DNA of 36,326 nt from Oxalobacteraceae bacterium (GCA_021298975.1 JAJTGC010000049.1:1-36326), one strand, 5' to 3'. Numbered from the stretch's first letter, positions 1 through 7,701 are shown. Notes: a model not told the origin generated them from the sequence alone. Numbers and translations: made by a program.

Positions 1-1
1 C

Positions 2-373
2 AAATCCTTCATTGATGAGAACGGTACCGATGAAGCGATGTCTGAATTCATCACGCCGCTGGCCGATATCGGTGACAAGGTCACCAAACTGACGATGGAA
101 ATTGGCATGAAAGCATTTCAGAATCGTGATGAAGTCGGCGCGGCTGCCGTGCCGTATTTGCGTGTGCTAGGTCATCTGGTGTTTGCTTATTTCTTTGCGC
201 GCATGGCAAAGATTGCGCTGGAAAAATCATCGAGTGGGGATGGTTTTTATCAGGCCAAGCTCGGTGTCGCTCGGTTTTACTTCGCGCGTCTGCTGCCCGA
301 GACCGCGATGCTGATACGACAGGCGCGTTCGGGTGCCGCTACGCTGATGGCGATGGATGCCGAATTGTTCTGA
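2..373 (+). CDS. Acyl-CoA dehydrogenase, C-terminal part (5' end outside window)
   Basis: This is the end of an ORF that is already open at the left edge; the reading frame runs from base 2 to the TGA at 371-373, about 123 residues. The visible part is a helical segment with AYFFARMAKIAL and FYFARLLPETAMLIRQARSG. It resembles the extra C-terminal helical domain of the large (about 600-residue) acyl-CoA dehydrogenases that oxidise acyl-CoA to enoyl-CoA with FAD. The catalytic domain lies outside the window, so substrate range cannot be judged. The next gene starts directly after the stop codon and carries the following two steps of beta-oxidation, so the two are very probably co-transcribed. 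Family assignment is from recognised sequence style and context; a methylthiopropionyl-CoA dehydrogenase-like member is possible. Confidence 0.8.
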   Translation, partial: KSFIDENGTDEAMSEFITPLADIGDKVTKLTMEIGMKAFQNRDEVGAAAVPYLRVLGHLVFAYFFARMAKIALEKSSSGDGFYQAKLGVARFYFARLLPETAMLIRQARSGAATLMAMDAELF

Positions 374-2653
374 GTGATCGCCATGTTGACCATGCCCATC
401 CGAAAAGTCGCAATCCTGGGTGCCGGCGTCATGGGTGCGCAAATCGCCGCGCACTGCATCAATGCCCGTGTGCCTGTCATTCTCTTTGATCTGCCGGGTA
501 AGCCCGATCAGCCGCGTAATTTTTTGGCGCAACGTGCTGTCGACAGCCTGAAAAAAATCAACCCCGCGCCGCTGGCTGATACGGATCAGGTGTCTCTGAT
601 TGAAGTCGCCAATTTTGATGATGATCTGCATCGGCTGGCAGACGTTGATTTGCTGATCGAAGCGATCGCGGAGCGCATGGATTGGAAGCATGCGCTGTAT
701 CAGAAAATTGCGGCTCATATTCCGGCGCACGCAATTTTTGCGAGTAATACTTCGGGTCTGTCCATTACTGCCTTGTCGTCGGTGCTGGATGAATCACTGC
801 GGCATCGCTTTTGTGGCGTGCATTTTTTCAATCCGCCGCGCTACATGCATCTGGCCGAGCTGATTCCTACGCCGACGACGCAGCCGGAGATTCTCGATCA
901 GCTGGAATCCTTTCTCACCACCACCCTGGGCAAAGGCGTGGTGCGGGCCATTGATACCCCCAACTTCATTGCCAATCGCGTCGGTATTTTCGGCATGCTG
1001 GCGACGATGCGAGAAGCCGACACCTTCGGTCTTTCCTATGATCTTGTCGACGACCTTACCGGTGCCCGGCTCGGTCGCGCCAAGTCCGGCACTTTTCGCA
1101 CGGCCGATGTGGTGGGTCTCGATACGCTGGGTCATGTGATTCATACGTTGCAGGATGCGCTGCCGGAGGATCCCTTTCATCCTCTATATCAGACACCGGC
1201 CGTGCTGCAGCGACTGATGGATGATGGTCATCTCGGGCAGAAATCCGGTGCCGGTTTTTACAAAAAAATGGGCAAGGATATTTTGCGGCTGGATGCGGCG
1301 AATCACACCTATGTGCCATCGGGTGCGAAGGCAGACGATCTGATCGTTCGCATGCTCAAAGAAAAAGACCCGGCCAAGCGCATCAAAGCCTTGCATGACG
1401 CAACGCATCCGCAAGCTAAATTTTTATGGGCGATCCTGCGTGATGCCTTTCATTACATTGCGGTGCATTTGCATAGCATTGCCGACGATGCGCGGGATAT
1501 CGACTTTGCCTTGCGCTGGGGCTTTGGCTGGCAACAAGGGCCGTTCGAGCTCTGGCAGGCAGCGGGTTGGCAGCAGATTGCGCAGTGGGTCAAGGAAGAC
1601 ATTGATGCCGGACGTGCGCTGTCCTCAGCGCCCTTGCCCGACTGGGTGTTTGACGGACGTGAGGGCGTGCATCGTCCCGAAGGTTCCTGGTCGGCGTCAA
1701 AGCAGACTTACGTACCGCGTTCGCATGTGCCGGTCTATGCGCGTCAGGTTTTCCGCGCATCGGTGGTGGGTGATGATCACTTGAGCCCTGCGGTCGCTGG
1801 TACGACCGTGCATGAAGATGCTTCGGTTCGGCTATGGCATCTGAAGGATGATGTGCTGATTCTGTCCTTCAAGACCAAGCTGCATGTGATGGGGCCTGAG
1901 GTCATCGCCGGTATCGAACGCGCCGTGTCCGAAGCTGAAAAAAATTACCGGGCGCTGGTGATCTGGCAAACCGATGTCGCCGAAGGTGGTGCGTTTTCAG
2001 CGGGTGCTGATTTGCAAGCGATGCTGCCGGTATTCATGATGGGTGGTGTGAAGGCCATCGAACCGGTGGTGGCGAATTTCCAGCGCGCGATGATGCGCAT
2101 CAAATATGCGAGTGTGCCTGTCGTTGCTGCTGTGGGTGGTCTGGCACTCGGTGGCGGCTGCGAACTGATGCTGCATGCAAGTCGACGTGTGGCGTTGCTG
2201 GAATCGTATGCGGGGTTGGTGGAAGTCGGCGTCGGCCTCGTACCGGCCGGCGGTGGCCTGAAAGAAATCGCGCTGCGTGCTGCACAGGAAGCAAAAGGCA
2301 ATGACATTTTCCCGTTTCTCAAAGATCGTTTCACCCATGCGGCCACTGCAGCGGTTGCCAAATCCGCGCATGAGGCGCGTCGTATGGGTTATCTGCACAG
2401 TGATGATGCGATTGTGTTGCATGCGCATGAGCTATTGCATGTGGCGATCACGCAGGCGCTGGCACTGGCAGATACGGCGTATCGCCCGCCACTGCCTACG
2501 CTTATCCCGGTCACCGGCCGTTATGGCATTGCCACGATACGCGCCCAGCTGGTCAATATGCGCGAAGGCGGTTTCATCTCCGCGCATGATGAGCATATTG
2601 CGATGCTGATCGCTGATGTGGTGTGCGGTGGTGATATACCGGAAAGCCGGTGA
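374..2653 (+). CDS. FadN-like 3-hydroxyacyl-CoA dehydrogenase / enoyl-CoA hydratase fusion
   Basis: This bifunctional beta-oxidation protein hydrates enoyl-CoA and oxidises the 3-hydroxyacyl-CoA with NAD+. The NAD-binding motif GAGVMGAQIAAHC lies near residue 16, so the dehydrogenase domain comes first. HFFNPPRYMHLAELIPT and the ANRVG stretch belong to that domain. The crotonase-type hydratase follows at about residues 480-700, with GGLALGGGCELMLHASRR supplying the oxyanion hole and a Glu, and EVGVGLVPAGGG after it. This order is opposite to E. coli FadB and matches the FadN type. Length is 759 residues from GTG at 374, directly after the upstream stop codon; ATG at 383 or 392 are alternatives. 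Its neighbours (acyl-CoA dehydrogenase before, thiolase after) complete a beta-oxidation cycle resembling the fadN-fadA-fadE gene set of Bacillus. Confidence 0.9.
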   Translation: MIAMLTMPIRKVAILGAGVMGAQIAAHCINARVPVILFDLPGKPDQPRNFLAQRAVDSLKKINPAPLADTDQVSLIEVANFDDDLHRLADVDLLIEAIAERMDWKHALYQKIAAHIPAHAIFASNTSGLSITALSSVLDESLRHRFCGVHFFNPPRYMHLAELIPTPTTQPEILDQLESFLTTTLGKGVVRAIDTPNFIANRVGIFGMLATMREADTFGLSYDLVDDLTGARLGRAKSGTFRTADVVGLDTLGHVIHTLQDALPEDPFHPLYQTPAVLQRLMDDGHLGQKSGAGFYKKMGKDILRLDAANHTYVPSGAKADDLIVRMLKEKDPAKRIKALHDATHPQAKFLWAILRDAFHYIAVHLHSIADDARDIDFALRWGFGWQQGPFELWQAAGWQQIAQWVKEDIDAGRALSSAPLPDWVFDGREGVHRPEGSWSASKQTYVPRSHVPVYARQVFRASVVGDDHLSPAVAGTTVHEDASVRLWHLKDDVLILSFKTKLHVMGPEVIAGIERAVSEAEKNYRALVIWQTDVAEGGAFSAGADLQAMLPVFMMGGVKAIEPVVANFQRAMMRIKYASVPVVAAVGGLALGGGCELMLHASRRVALLESYAGLVEVGVGLVPAGGGLKEIALRAAQEAKGNDIFPFLKDRFTHAATAAVAKSAHEARRMGYLHSDDAIVLHAHELLHVAITQALALADTAYRPPLPTLIPVTGRYGIATIRAQLVNMREGGFISAHDEHIAMLIADVVCGGDIPESR

Positions 2654-2683
2654 GGAATTAATCAACGCGCACAGCGACTGTCG

Positions 2684-2928
2684 ATGGACCCCAGCTTTCG
2701 CTGGGGTGACGATTTGGAGGTCGGTGACGGTAAATTGCGTCACGGCAGCCCAAACTGGCGCGCGTATTTTGATGCCTATGACAGTAAATTGCGTCACGCC
2801 GGCCCAAACTGGAGCGCGTGTTTTGATGCCTATGACAGTAAATTGCGTCACGGCAGCCCAAAACTAGAGCGCGTGTTTTGATGCCTATGACAGCAAATTG
2901 CGTCACCCCAGCGAAAGCTGGGGCCCAT
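2684..2928. repeat. Composite element: two inverted REP palindromes enclosing a tandem array
   Basis: The 433 bases between the FadN-like gene and the thiolase hold this element. The left arm (2684-2710) contains ccccagctttcgctgggg, a perfect 7-bp stem with a TTTC loop, followed by tgac. The right arm (2901-2927) is its inverted copy, gtca followed by ccccagcgaaagctgggg. The arms face each other like the other REP pairs at 26140, 33591 and 35095. Between them is a 54-bp tandem array. A further REP edge, ggatccagtgtcttt, stands alone at 3006-3020. No gene is visible in this stretch; short ORFs across it are products of the repeat. Confidence 0.85.
2725..2906. repeat. 54-bp tandem repeat, about 3.4 copies
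   Basis: Copies begin at 2725, 2779, 2833 and 2888, each with tgacRgtaaattgcgtcac or a close variant (the last has tgacagcaaattgcgtcac). The period is 54, 54 and 55 bases; one extra A in the third copy gives the 55. Each copy contains the imperfect palindrome TGAC..GTCA. It is followed by gcagcccaaactgg, which resembles a decayed version of the bounding REP arm. Because 54 is divisible by three, several frames stay open through it, giving artificial 18-residue repeats. It is not a CRISPR array, since the whole unit is conserved and there are no unique spacers. Confidence 0.9.
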
Positions 2929-3075
2929 CCTCGCTGATGGGACGTAATGGAAAAGCAGGGATTCGTCGCTCGATAGAGGAATCGGACCGCAGTGGGTGCA
3001 GGTCAGGATCCAGTGTCTTTCATTGTGTATCTGAGGGCTTGGACAATGACAAAGCTATTTGCACCACGAAGCATC

Positions 3076-3080
3076 AGGAG
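3076..3080 (+). promoter_or_regulatory. Shine-Dalgarno AGGAG that points to an ACG start codon
   Basis: AGGAG is followed by six bases (cacacc) and then ACG CAA GAA GCC, exactly where the thiolase family begins (M-x-E-A-Y-I-V-A-A-T-R-T-P). No ATG, GTG or TTG lies at that spot in frame. The nearest usual in-frame start is TTG at 3039, whose only upstream purine run (gaggg, 3033-3037) is one base away and too close. Confidence 0.5.
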
Positions 3081-3086
3081 CACACC

Positions 3087-4271
3087 ACGCAAGAAGCCTA
3101 CATCGTCGCCGCGACCCGCACCCCCATCGGCAAGGCACCGCGCGGCGTCTTTCGACATGTACGTCCCGACGATCTGCTCGTGCACACGATACGCGCAGCC
3201 CTCGCACAAGTACCCAGCCTCGACCCGGCCACGATTGAAGATGCCATCATCGGATGCGCCTTCCCCGAAGCCGAACAGGGCTTGAACCTCGCGCGTATGG
3301 CCGTGCTGTTGGCAGGGTTACCCAAAATCGTCGCCGGTGTCACCGTCAACCGTTACTGCGCCTCTGGTATCACGGCCATCGCGATGGCCGCCGACCGCAT
3401 ACGCACCGGCGAAGCCGATGTCATGATTGCCGGCGGCGTTGAATCCATGTCCATGATTCCCATGCCCGGACACCATCCCTCAATGAACATGGGTATCTTC
3501 AAAGACGACAACATCGGCATGGCCTATGGCATGGGGCTGACGGCAGAGAAGGTCGCGCAGCAATGGAAAGTCAGTCGTGAAGATCAGGATGCCTTCGCGC
3601 TTGAATCGCATCGTCGTGCCATCGCTGCACAACAAAGTGGCGAGTGTGCCGACGAAATAACGCCCGTCGAGGTCGTGGAAAAATTTCCTGATCTGGACAG
3701 CCGTCAGATAAAAACACTCACCAAGACCGTGTCGCAAGATGAAGGTGCGCGTGCTGACACCAGTCTTGAGGCGCTGGCTAAACTCAAACCCGTGTTTGCC
3801 GCCAAAGGCACCGTCACCGCAGGCAATAGCTCGCAAACTTCGGACGGTGCGGGCGTGCTGATTCTGGTGAGTGAAAAAATACTCAAACAATTCAATTTGC
3901 AGCCGCTGGCGCGCTTTGTGTCATTTGCAGTGAAAGGCGTGCCACCAGAGATCATGGGTATCGGCCCCAAAGAAGCCATACCCGCAGCCTTGCGTCTGGC
4001 CGGGCTGACGCTCGATCAAATGGATTGGATAGAGCTCAATGAGGCGTTTGCGGCGCAGGCGCTCGCCGTGCGTCAGGATCTCGGTTTGGATCCAGCAAAG
4101 ACCAATCCACTCGGCGGTGCGATTGCGCTTGGCCATCCGCTCGGCGCTACTGGCGCGATACGTGCGGCCACTGTCATTCACGGACTGCGCCGTCACCAAC
4201 TGAAATACGGTATGGTGACGATGTGCGTCGGTGCTGGCATGGGTGCGGCGGGGATATTTGAGCGTACGTAA
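3087..4271 (+). CDS. fadA: Acetyl-CoA acyltransferase (thiolase)
   Basis: The enzyme cleaves 3-ketoacyl-CoA with CoA, the last step of beta-oxidation. Thiolase motifs are all present: the nucleophile Cys in VNRYCASGITAIAMA (about residue 91), NEAFAAQALA, the His in GGAIALGHPLGATGA and the second Cys in MVTMCVGAGMGAAGIFE. Counting from the ACG at 3087 gives 394 residues, the usual size. The in-frame ORF extends upstream through REP sequence to TTG 2898, or could start at TTG 3039. Those extra residues do not look like thiolase, so the start is uncertain: it is either a true ACG initiation, helped by AGGAG at 3076, or a damaged ATG. The gene follows the dehydrogenase and hydratase genes. The symbol is by family role only. 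Confidence 0.88.
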   Translation, partial: TQEAYIVAATRTPIGKAPRGVFRHVRPDDLLVHTIRAALAQVPSLDPATIEDAIIGCAFPEAEQGLNLARMAVLLAGLPKIVAGVTVNRYCASGITAIAMAADRIRTGEADVMIAGGVESMSMIPMPGHHPSMNMGIFKDDNIGMAYGMGLTAEKVAQQWKVSREDQDAFALESHRRAIAAQQSGECADEITPVEVVEKFPDLDSRQIKTLTKTVSQDEGARADTSLEALAKLKPVFAAKGTVTAGNSSQTSDGAGVLILVSEKILKQFNLQPLARFVSFAVKGVPPEIMGIGPKEAIPAALRLAGLTLDQMDWIELNEAFAAQALAVRQDLGLDPAKTNPLGGAIALGHPLGATGAIRAATVIHGLRRHQLKYGMVTMCVGAGMGAAGIFERT

Positions 4272-4329
4272 GTTGTCGGACGTAGACTTGGTGCTGGTGC
4301 GGTACTTCAATAAAAGTAACTAAAAAATA

Positions 4330-5085
4330 ATGACCATAAAATCCCATATTGCCGACGGTATTGCGACACTCTCTTTTGATCGACCCGACAAAAAAAATGC
4401 GATCACTCGCGCGATGTACCAATCGCTGTCGGACGGGCTGACAACAGCAGCAAACGACAAGACCGTACGCGCTATCGTGATAACGGGCGAGGGCGGCATC
4501 TTCACCGCCGGTAATGATGTTGAAGAATTTCTGAAATATCCACCGCAACCCGGTGATTCGCACGTCACGCTGTTCATGGACGCGCTGCGTCATGCAGAAA
4601 AACCCGTGATCGCTTCAGTCAGCGGTATGGCAATCGGCATTGGTACGACCCTGCTCATGCATTGCGATCTGGTGTATGCCGCAGAGAATGCGCGCTTTGC
4701 GATGCCCTTCACTCAGCTGGGGCTGTGCCCCGAGTTTGCATCGAGTTGCCTGTTCCCTCGACTGGCAGGTTATCAGCGCGCAGCAGAAAAATTATTGCTC
4801 GGTGAAGCCTTCAAAGCAGATGAGGCGGTGCAGATGGGCCTGGTCAGCAAGGTAATGTCGGCAGATGACTTGCCTTCATTCGTTGCAGCACAAGCGGCGA
4901 AACTGGTAGCCCTGCCTGCGGAATCCCTGCGCATCACGAAGCAGTTGATGAAAAAAGATTTCTCAGTGGGCATCGATGCCGCGATGCAGGAGGAGTTGCA
5001 GCATTTCATGCGGCTGTTGCAAGGGCCGGATGCGAAGGAGGCCTTCTCGGCCTTTCTCGAGAAACGCAAGCCGGTCTTTTGCTGA
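4330..5085 (+). CDS. Enoyl-CoA hydratase/isomerase family protein, isomerase-like
   Basis: This is a 251-residue crotonase-fold protein. ITGEGGIFTAGNDVEEFL and SGMAIGIGTTLLMHCDLVYA form the CoA-binding and oxyanion regions. The two acidic residues of classical enoyl-CoA hydratase are not seen: the GGGCE position reads GTT, and the later site reads MPF. A Glu is present in LGLCPEFASSCLFPRL, the pattern of delta3,delta2-enoyl-CoA isomerases, which shift double bonds so that unsaturated acyl chains can enter beta-oxidation. An isomerase role is therefore more likely than hydration, by motif reasoning only. The ATG at 4330 has only a weak ribosome binding site. Its last 40 bases and its trailer are duplicated at 7589-7646, upstream of rnpB. 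Confidence 0.85.
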   Translation: MTIKSHIADGIATLSFDRPDKKNAITRAMYQSLSDGLTTAANDKTVRAIVITGEGGIFTAGNDVEEFLKYPPQPGDSHVTLFMDALRHAEKPVIASVSGMAIGIGTTLLMHCDLVYAAENARFAMPFTQLGLCPEFASSCLFPRLAGYQRAAEKLLLGEAFKADEAVQMGLVSKVMSADDLPSFVAAQAAKLVALPAESLRITKQLMKKDFSVGIDAAMQEELQHFMRLLQGPDAKEAFSAFLEKRKPVFC

Positions 5086-5090
5086 CCGGC
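5070..5090 (+). terminator. Hairpin across the stop codon of the hydratase/isomerase gene
   Basis: GCCGGTC (5070-5076) pairs perfectly with GACCGGC (5084-5090) around a 7-base loop that contains the start of the TGA stop. The stem is unchanged in the duplicate at 7612-7632 although the loop differs. No T-run follows, so intrinsic termination is uncertain. Confidence 0.4.
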
Positions 5091-5100
5091 CTGCTACCGA

Positions 5101-5150
5101 GCTTGCCCGGCAGGGAAACAGAATCCTGCCTATCGGTCTGCTTCACTTTA
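5101..5150 (+). pseudogene. Remnant of the rnpB 3' end
   Basis: From gcttgcccggcaggg through gaatcc..gcctatcggtctgcttcacttt, this stretch matches the last 46 bases of the intact rnpB (8005-8050) and its trailer with only a few differences. None of the 5' part of rnpB is present, so it cannot fold into RNase P RNA. It lies directly after the hydratase trailer, and its right end runs into the stop codon of the first LRR gene, just as intact rnpB does with the second. It is best read as what is left of a duplicated rnpB after an internal deletion. Confidence 0.85.
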
Positions 5151-7379
5151 TTGATTTCCTGGCAGGGGCGTGAAGGGCAAGACGGTATCGTAGATTTTTT
5201 TTGCGTCACCGGGGGCAAGATTATCTAGCGTGGCTTCGAATATCATTCGGTTGATTTCCCGCGTCAAAGGCGGTATGGCTCCGGGCACATTAGGCATCAG
5301 ATCTTGTCTGCGAGACATTACCGCACCCGCGAGTGTTGCCATGTTCCGCACCCGATTGCGTGTCGTAATATCACGAACTTTCTGAATGGCTTTATCCAAA
5401 GGAGAATACTCGATGTTGAGTATTCTTTGCGGGTCTTCGTTGGGACCAACAGTGAGGTTGAAGCTCAAGAGATTTTTATTGTCGCTCAGTTCGTTTGCCA
5501 GATTTTCAAGACCTTCGCTGGTATGGAATTCCTGGAATAAACGCTTAATACCAAACTCCATATCTAGATGATCATCAAACTTCATCTTTAAGTTCAGATG
5601 TTTGATTGAGTCATTATGTGCAAGTGAATGATTGATTGGTTTACCGGCACTGAGATTTTCGATGGTTAATGATTCAATTGATGTGCTCTTTGCGATGCTA
5701 TCTAATAGTTGCTCGTTTAAGCCATTTTCGCAGTCGGATAGCCGGATGAGAATTTCCCTTAATCCTTTGTTCGACAAGAACATGTCGCGAAGATGAGCGC
5801 TGGTATTAGTTCCCGTAAAATAAAATGCATTGTTATTGGCGTCCTCAAATACCTCCATACCCAGAAATTCCAGACTGGTATTCGCATCAAGTCCTACCTT
5901 AAGGCTTGCAATATTTTCAGGCGACAGCGCGCATGGAAAACGGAGGGCTGTTATCTGAGCGTTCGCCAACAATAATTTTCCGATGGGCTCGCCGATCGAA
6001 TTCAATTCCTGATTAGGTATTTTTGCTGTATTGAAATCAACTGATTTAATTGCGGGATGATAATAGATTGCATTGAGTAGCTGGGTCATCGCACCTAACG
6101 CAAGTGGACAGTCTTTTATTGATATCGAGCGTAACCTCTTGTTGTTATTCACCGCGTCCTGAAGCGCTTTGGTGCATGGCTCTAGGTTAGTCTGATCAAA
6201 TTTCAGTTCCTCTACAATCGGGCTCATGGCGACCCCCTTCAAAATGGCATTGATGAATGGGGCGCCATTGAGTCGTTTCAATGAGAGAGATTTGAGCGAT
6301 GGGTGTTTTTGTATGCATTGCACCAAGCGGTTCGCGTCATTGACGCTCACGAATGTCAGGGGCTTGTCCGGTGGCGCTGAAAAATCTATCCGTTCCAGAG
6401 ATTGTGATGCAAGCAGAGCTTCAATGACGGCCTGATCTATTTTCAGGGGTTTTGTATTATTTTGTTTGCTGATCCATTTGAATGATTTAATAGGGAGTTG
6501 ATGCTCCTGAAACACGGAAAACAAGCTACTCAGCTCTCCCGCCTTAGGCGGTTCTCCCAGATAAAAAATCTCCAAATCAAGAACAGCCACACTGGTGCGA
6601 ATTGCATCAAAGGTCGCTTTCAGTTCCTGGGGTTGCCAGACTTCGACAATAATTTTGGTCACCGTGGTCGGGCGGCGCAGTGTGTCGGCGAGTTCGATCA
6701 GATCGTCTGCTGTGGTGCTTCTGACAATCAATTCGGTTTTTCCGGCAACTTGGCTCAGCGCATAACGTCCGGTCGGGCTCGATCCTTCTCTTGACCGCAA
6801 AATGATGGACGGACGCTCGGTAGTAAAGCGAAAGTCGTGGAACGTTGGCGGTGTGGCGGGTAGACCGGGTGGTCCTGGCGGGTAGGCCTGGTTTGCAGAG
6901 AATGTAAAGGTTGCCTGGCTCGGTTCTGGCCAGACGTCGACGGCAGGTTGTTGGACATTTGTGATTGTGGGCGGCAATGGCGCGTGGGTATGGGTGCTTG
7001 CTCCCTGACCGGATGGTCCTGGCGGGTAGGGGTGGTTTGCAGAGAATGTGAAGAATGCCTGGCTCGGTTCTGGCCAGACGTCGACGGCAGGTTGTTGGAC
7101 ATTTGTGATTGTGGGCGGCAATGGCGCGTGGGTATGGGTGGTTACTCTCTGGCCGGGTGGTCCTGGCGGGTAGGCCTGGTTTGCCCAGAATGTGAAATAT
7201 GCCTGGTCCGGTACTTGCCAGACGGCGACGGCAGGCCGTTGTACGGTTGTCATCGTGGGTGGCAATGGCGCTTGCGGCCGGGTAGTTGCTTCCTGATTGG
7301 GGCTCCGGTTGAAAACCGGTATTTGAAAGATCTCTGGTTGCCGAGGTGGCTGGCCAGCGTCTGCTGTGCTTCGTTTCAT
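5148..7379 (-). CDS. Leucine-rich-repeat protein with proline-rich N-terminal repeats (copy A)
   Basis: This is a 743-residue protein of unknown function. Residues 1-36 are polar and Pro-rich (MKRSTADAGQPP). Residues 37-180 are three 48-residue repeats of the form APLPPT..VQ.PAV.VW..P.QA.FTF.AN..YPPGP. A segment with LIELADTLRR follows. Then come many irregular LRR units of the ribonuclease-inhibitor type (SLKSLSLKRLNG, RLRSISIKDCPL, SIESLTIENLSAG). A short helical end carries REINRMIFEATLDNL. There is no signal peptide or membrane segment. ATG at 7379 has AAAGGAA seven bases upstream (7387-7393), a spacing shared with copy B. Base composition is visibly more AT-rich than its neighbours. Such proteins can act in host interaction (for example as secreted effectors), but nothing here shows secretion. 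Confidence 0.8.
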   Translation of the reverse strand: MKRSTADAGQPPRQPEIFQIPVFNRSPNQEATTRPQAPLPPTMTTVQRPAVAVWQVPDQAYFTFWANQAYPPGPPGQRVTTHTHAPLPPTITNVQQPAVDVWPEPSQAFFTFSANHPYPPGPSGQGASTHTHAPLPPTITNVQQPAVDVWPEPSQATFTFSANQAYPPGPPGLPATPPTFHDFRFTTERPSIILRSREGSSPTGRYALSQVAGKTELIVRSTTADDLIELADTLRRPTTVTKIIVEVWQPQELKATFDAIRTSVAVLDLEIFYLGEPPKAGELSSLFSVFQEHQLPIKSFKWISKQNNTKPLKIDQAVIEALLASQSLERIDFSAPPDKPLTFVSVNDANRLVQCIQKHPSLKSLSLKRLNGAPFINAILKGVAMSPIVEELKFDQTNLEPCTKALQDAVNNNKRLRSISIKDCPLALGAMTQLLNAIYYHPAIKSVDFNTAKIPNQELNSIGEPIGKLLLANAQITALRFPCALSPENIASLKVGLDANTSLEFLGMEVFEDANNNAFYFTGTNTSAHLRDMFLSNKGLREILIRLSDCENGLNEQLLDSIAKSTSIESLTIENLSAGKPINHSLAHNDSIKHLNLKMKFDDHLDMEFGIKRLFQEFHTSEGLENLANELSDNKNLLSFNLTVGPNEDPQRILNIEYSPLDKAIQKVRDITTRNRVRNMATLAGAVMSRRQDLMPNVPGAIPPLTREINRMIFEATLDNLAPGDAKKIYDTVLPFTPLPGNQ
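6840..7271 (-). repeat. 144-bp in-frame tandem repeat (three copies) in LRR gene A
   Basis: Three units of 144 bp encode the 48-residue Pro-rich repeats; in gene order they span 7271-7128, 7127-6984 and 6983-6840. Bases 6913-6996 and 7057-7140 are identical over 84 bases, so the last expansion is recent. The paralogue at 8052-9971 has only one unit. Confidence 0.9.
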
Positions 7380-7588
7380 GGTTGAGTTCCTTTATCCCGA
7401 CAAGGGTGGGGGTGGTTGGCTTTCGGAATGGTGCCGATGGTTAACTTGCCGGTTGGTGTCCTCACTCCCTGACCAGTTCCCTTTTTTTCAACCCAATCTC
7501 ACGTGATTGCGCTTAATCCCCGACTTTATTAAAAAAAACTCACTTTCAGCACGGGATATCGCTTGACCGACAATTCGCGATCCTCTAA
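7380..7588. other. Leader of LRR gene A, ending in a copied half of the mraZ promoter
   Basis: The 5' leader of LRR gene A fills this stretch. Bases 7495-7588 match 10205-10299, the corresponding region between LRR gene B and mraZ. The last 26 bases (7563-7588, beginning ttgaccgacaattcgcg) are identical to 10274-10299, which carry the -35 region of the mraZ promoter. The match stops inside the -10 hexamer (taaagt there, taactc here). No promoter for the LRR gene can be called with confidence. Confidence 0.75.
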
Positions 7589-7646
7589 CTCGGCATTTCT
7601 CGAGGAGCGCAAGCCGGTCTTTCGCCGACCGGCCTGCTACCGGGCT
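7589..7646 (+). pseudogene. Duplicated 3' fragment of the enoyl-CoA hydratase/isomerase gene
   Basis: These 58 bases match 5046-5103, the end of the hydratase/isomerase gene and its trailer, with six mismatches. The frame still reads AFLEERKPVF, against AFLEKRKPVFC in the intact gene. The stop codon is changed, but the GCCGGTC/GACCGGC hairpin is kept. It lies just upstream of the rnpB promoter. This suggests that the ancestral order was hydratase, rnpB, LRR gene, mraZ, and that this is the second hydratase end created by tandem duplication. Confidence 0.88.
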
Positions 7647-7689
7647 CATCGTCGGAACCCGAGTCAGACCCCTATGGTCGTCTACGGAT

Positions 7690-7695
7690 TACAAT
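7690..7695 (+). promoter_or_regulatory. Probable -10 box of rnpB
   Basis: TACAAT ends six bases before 7702, the first base of the P1 helix of RNase P RNA, which is a standard spacing. No convincing -35 hexamer is seen at the right distance; tcagac at 7664-7669 is the nearest weak candidate. Confidence 0.5.
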
Positions 7696-7701
7696 GCGGG
7701 C

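Noticed and set aside
2432-2906. Minus- and plus-strand ORFs with 18-residue repeats (for example MTQFTVIGIKTRAPVW)
   Set aside because: They arise because the 54-bp array is divisible by three; they have no start signals and no conserved protein pattern.
2725-2906. Possible CRISPR array
   Set aside because: The entire 54-bp unit is conserved, there are no unique spacers, and no cas genes are present.
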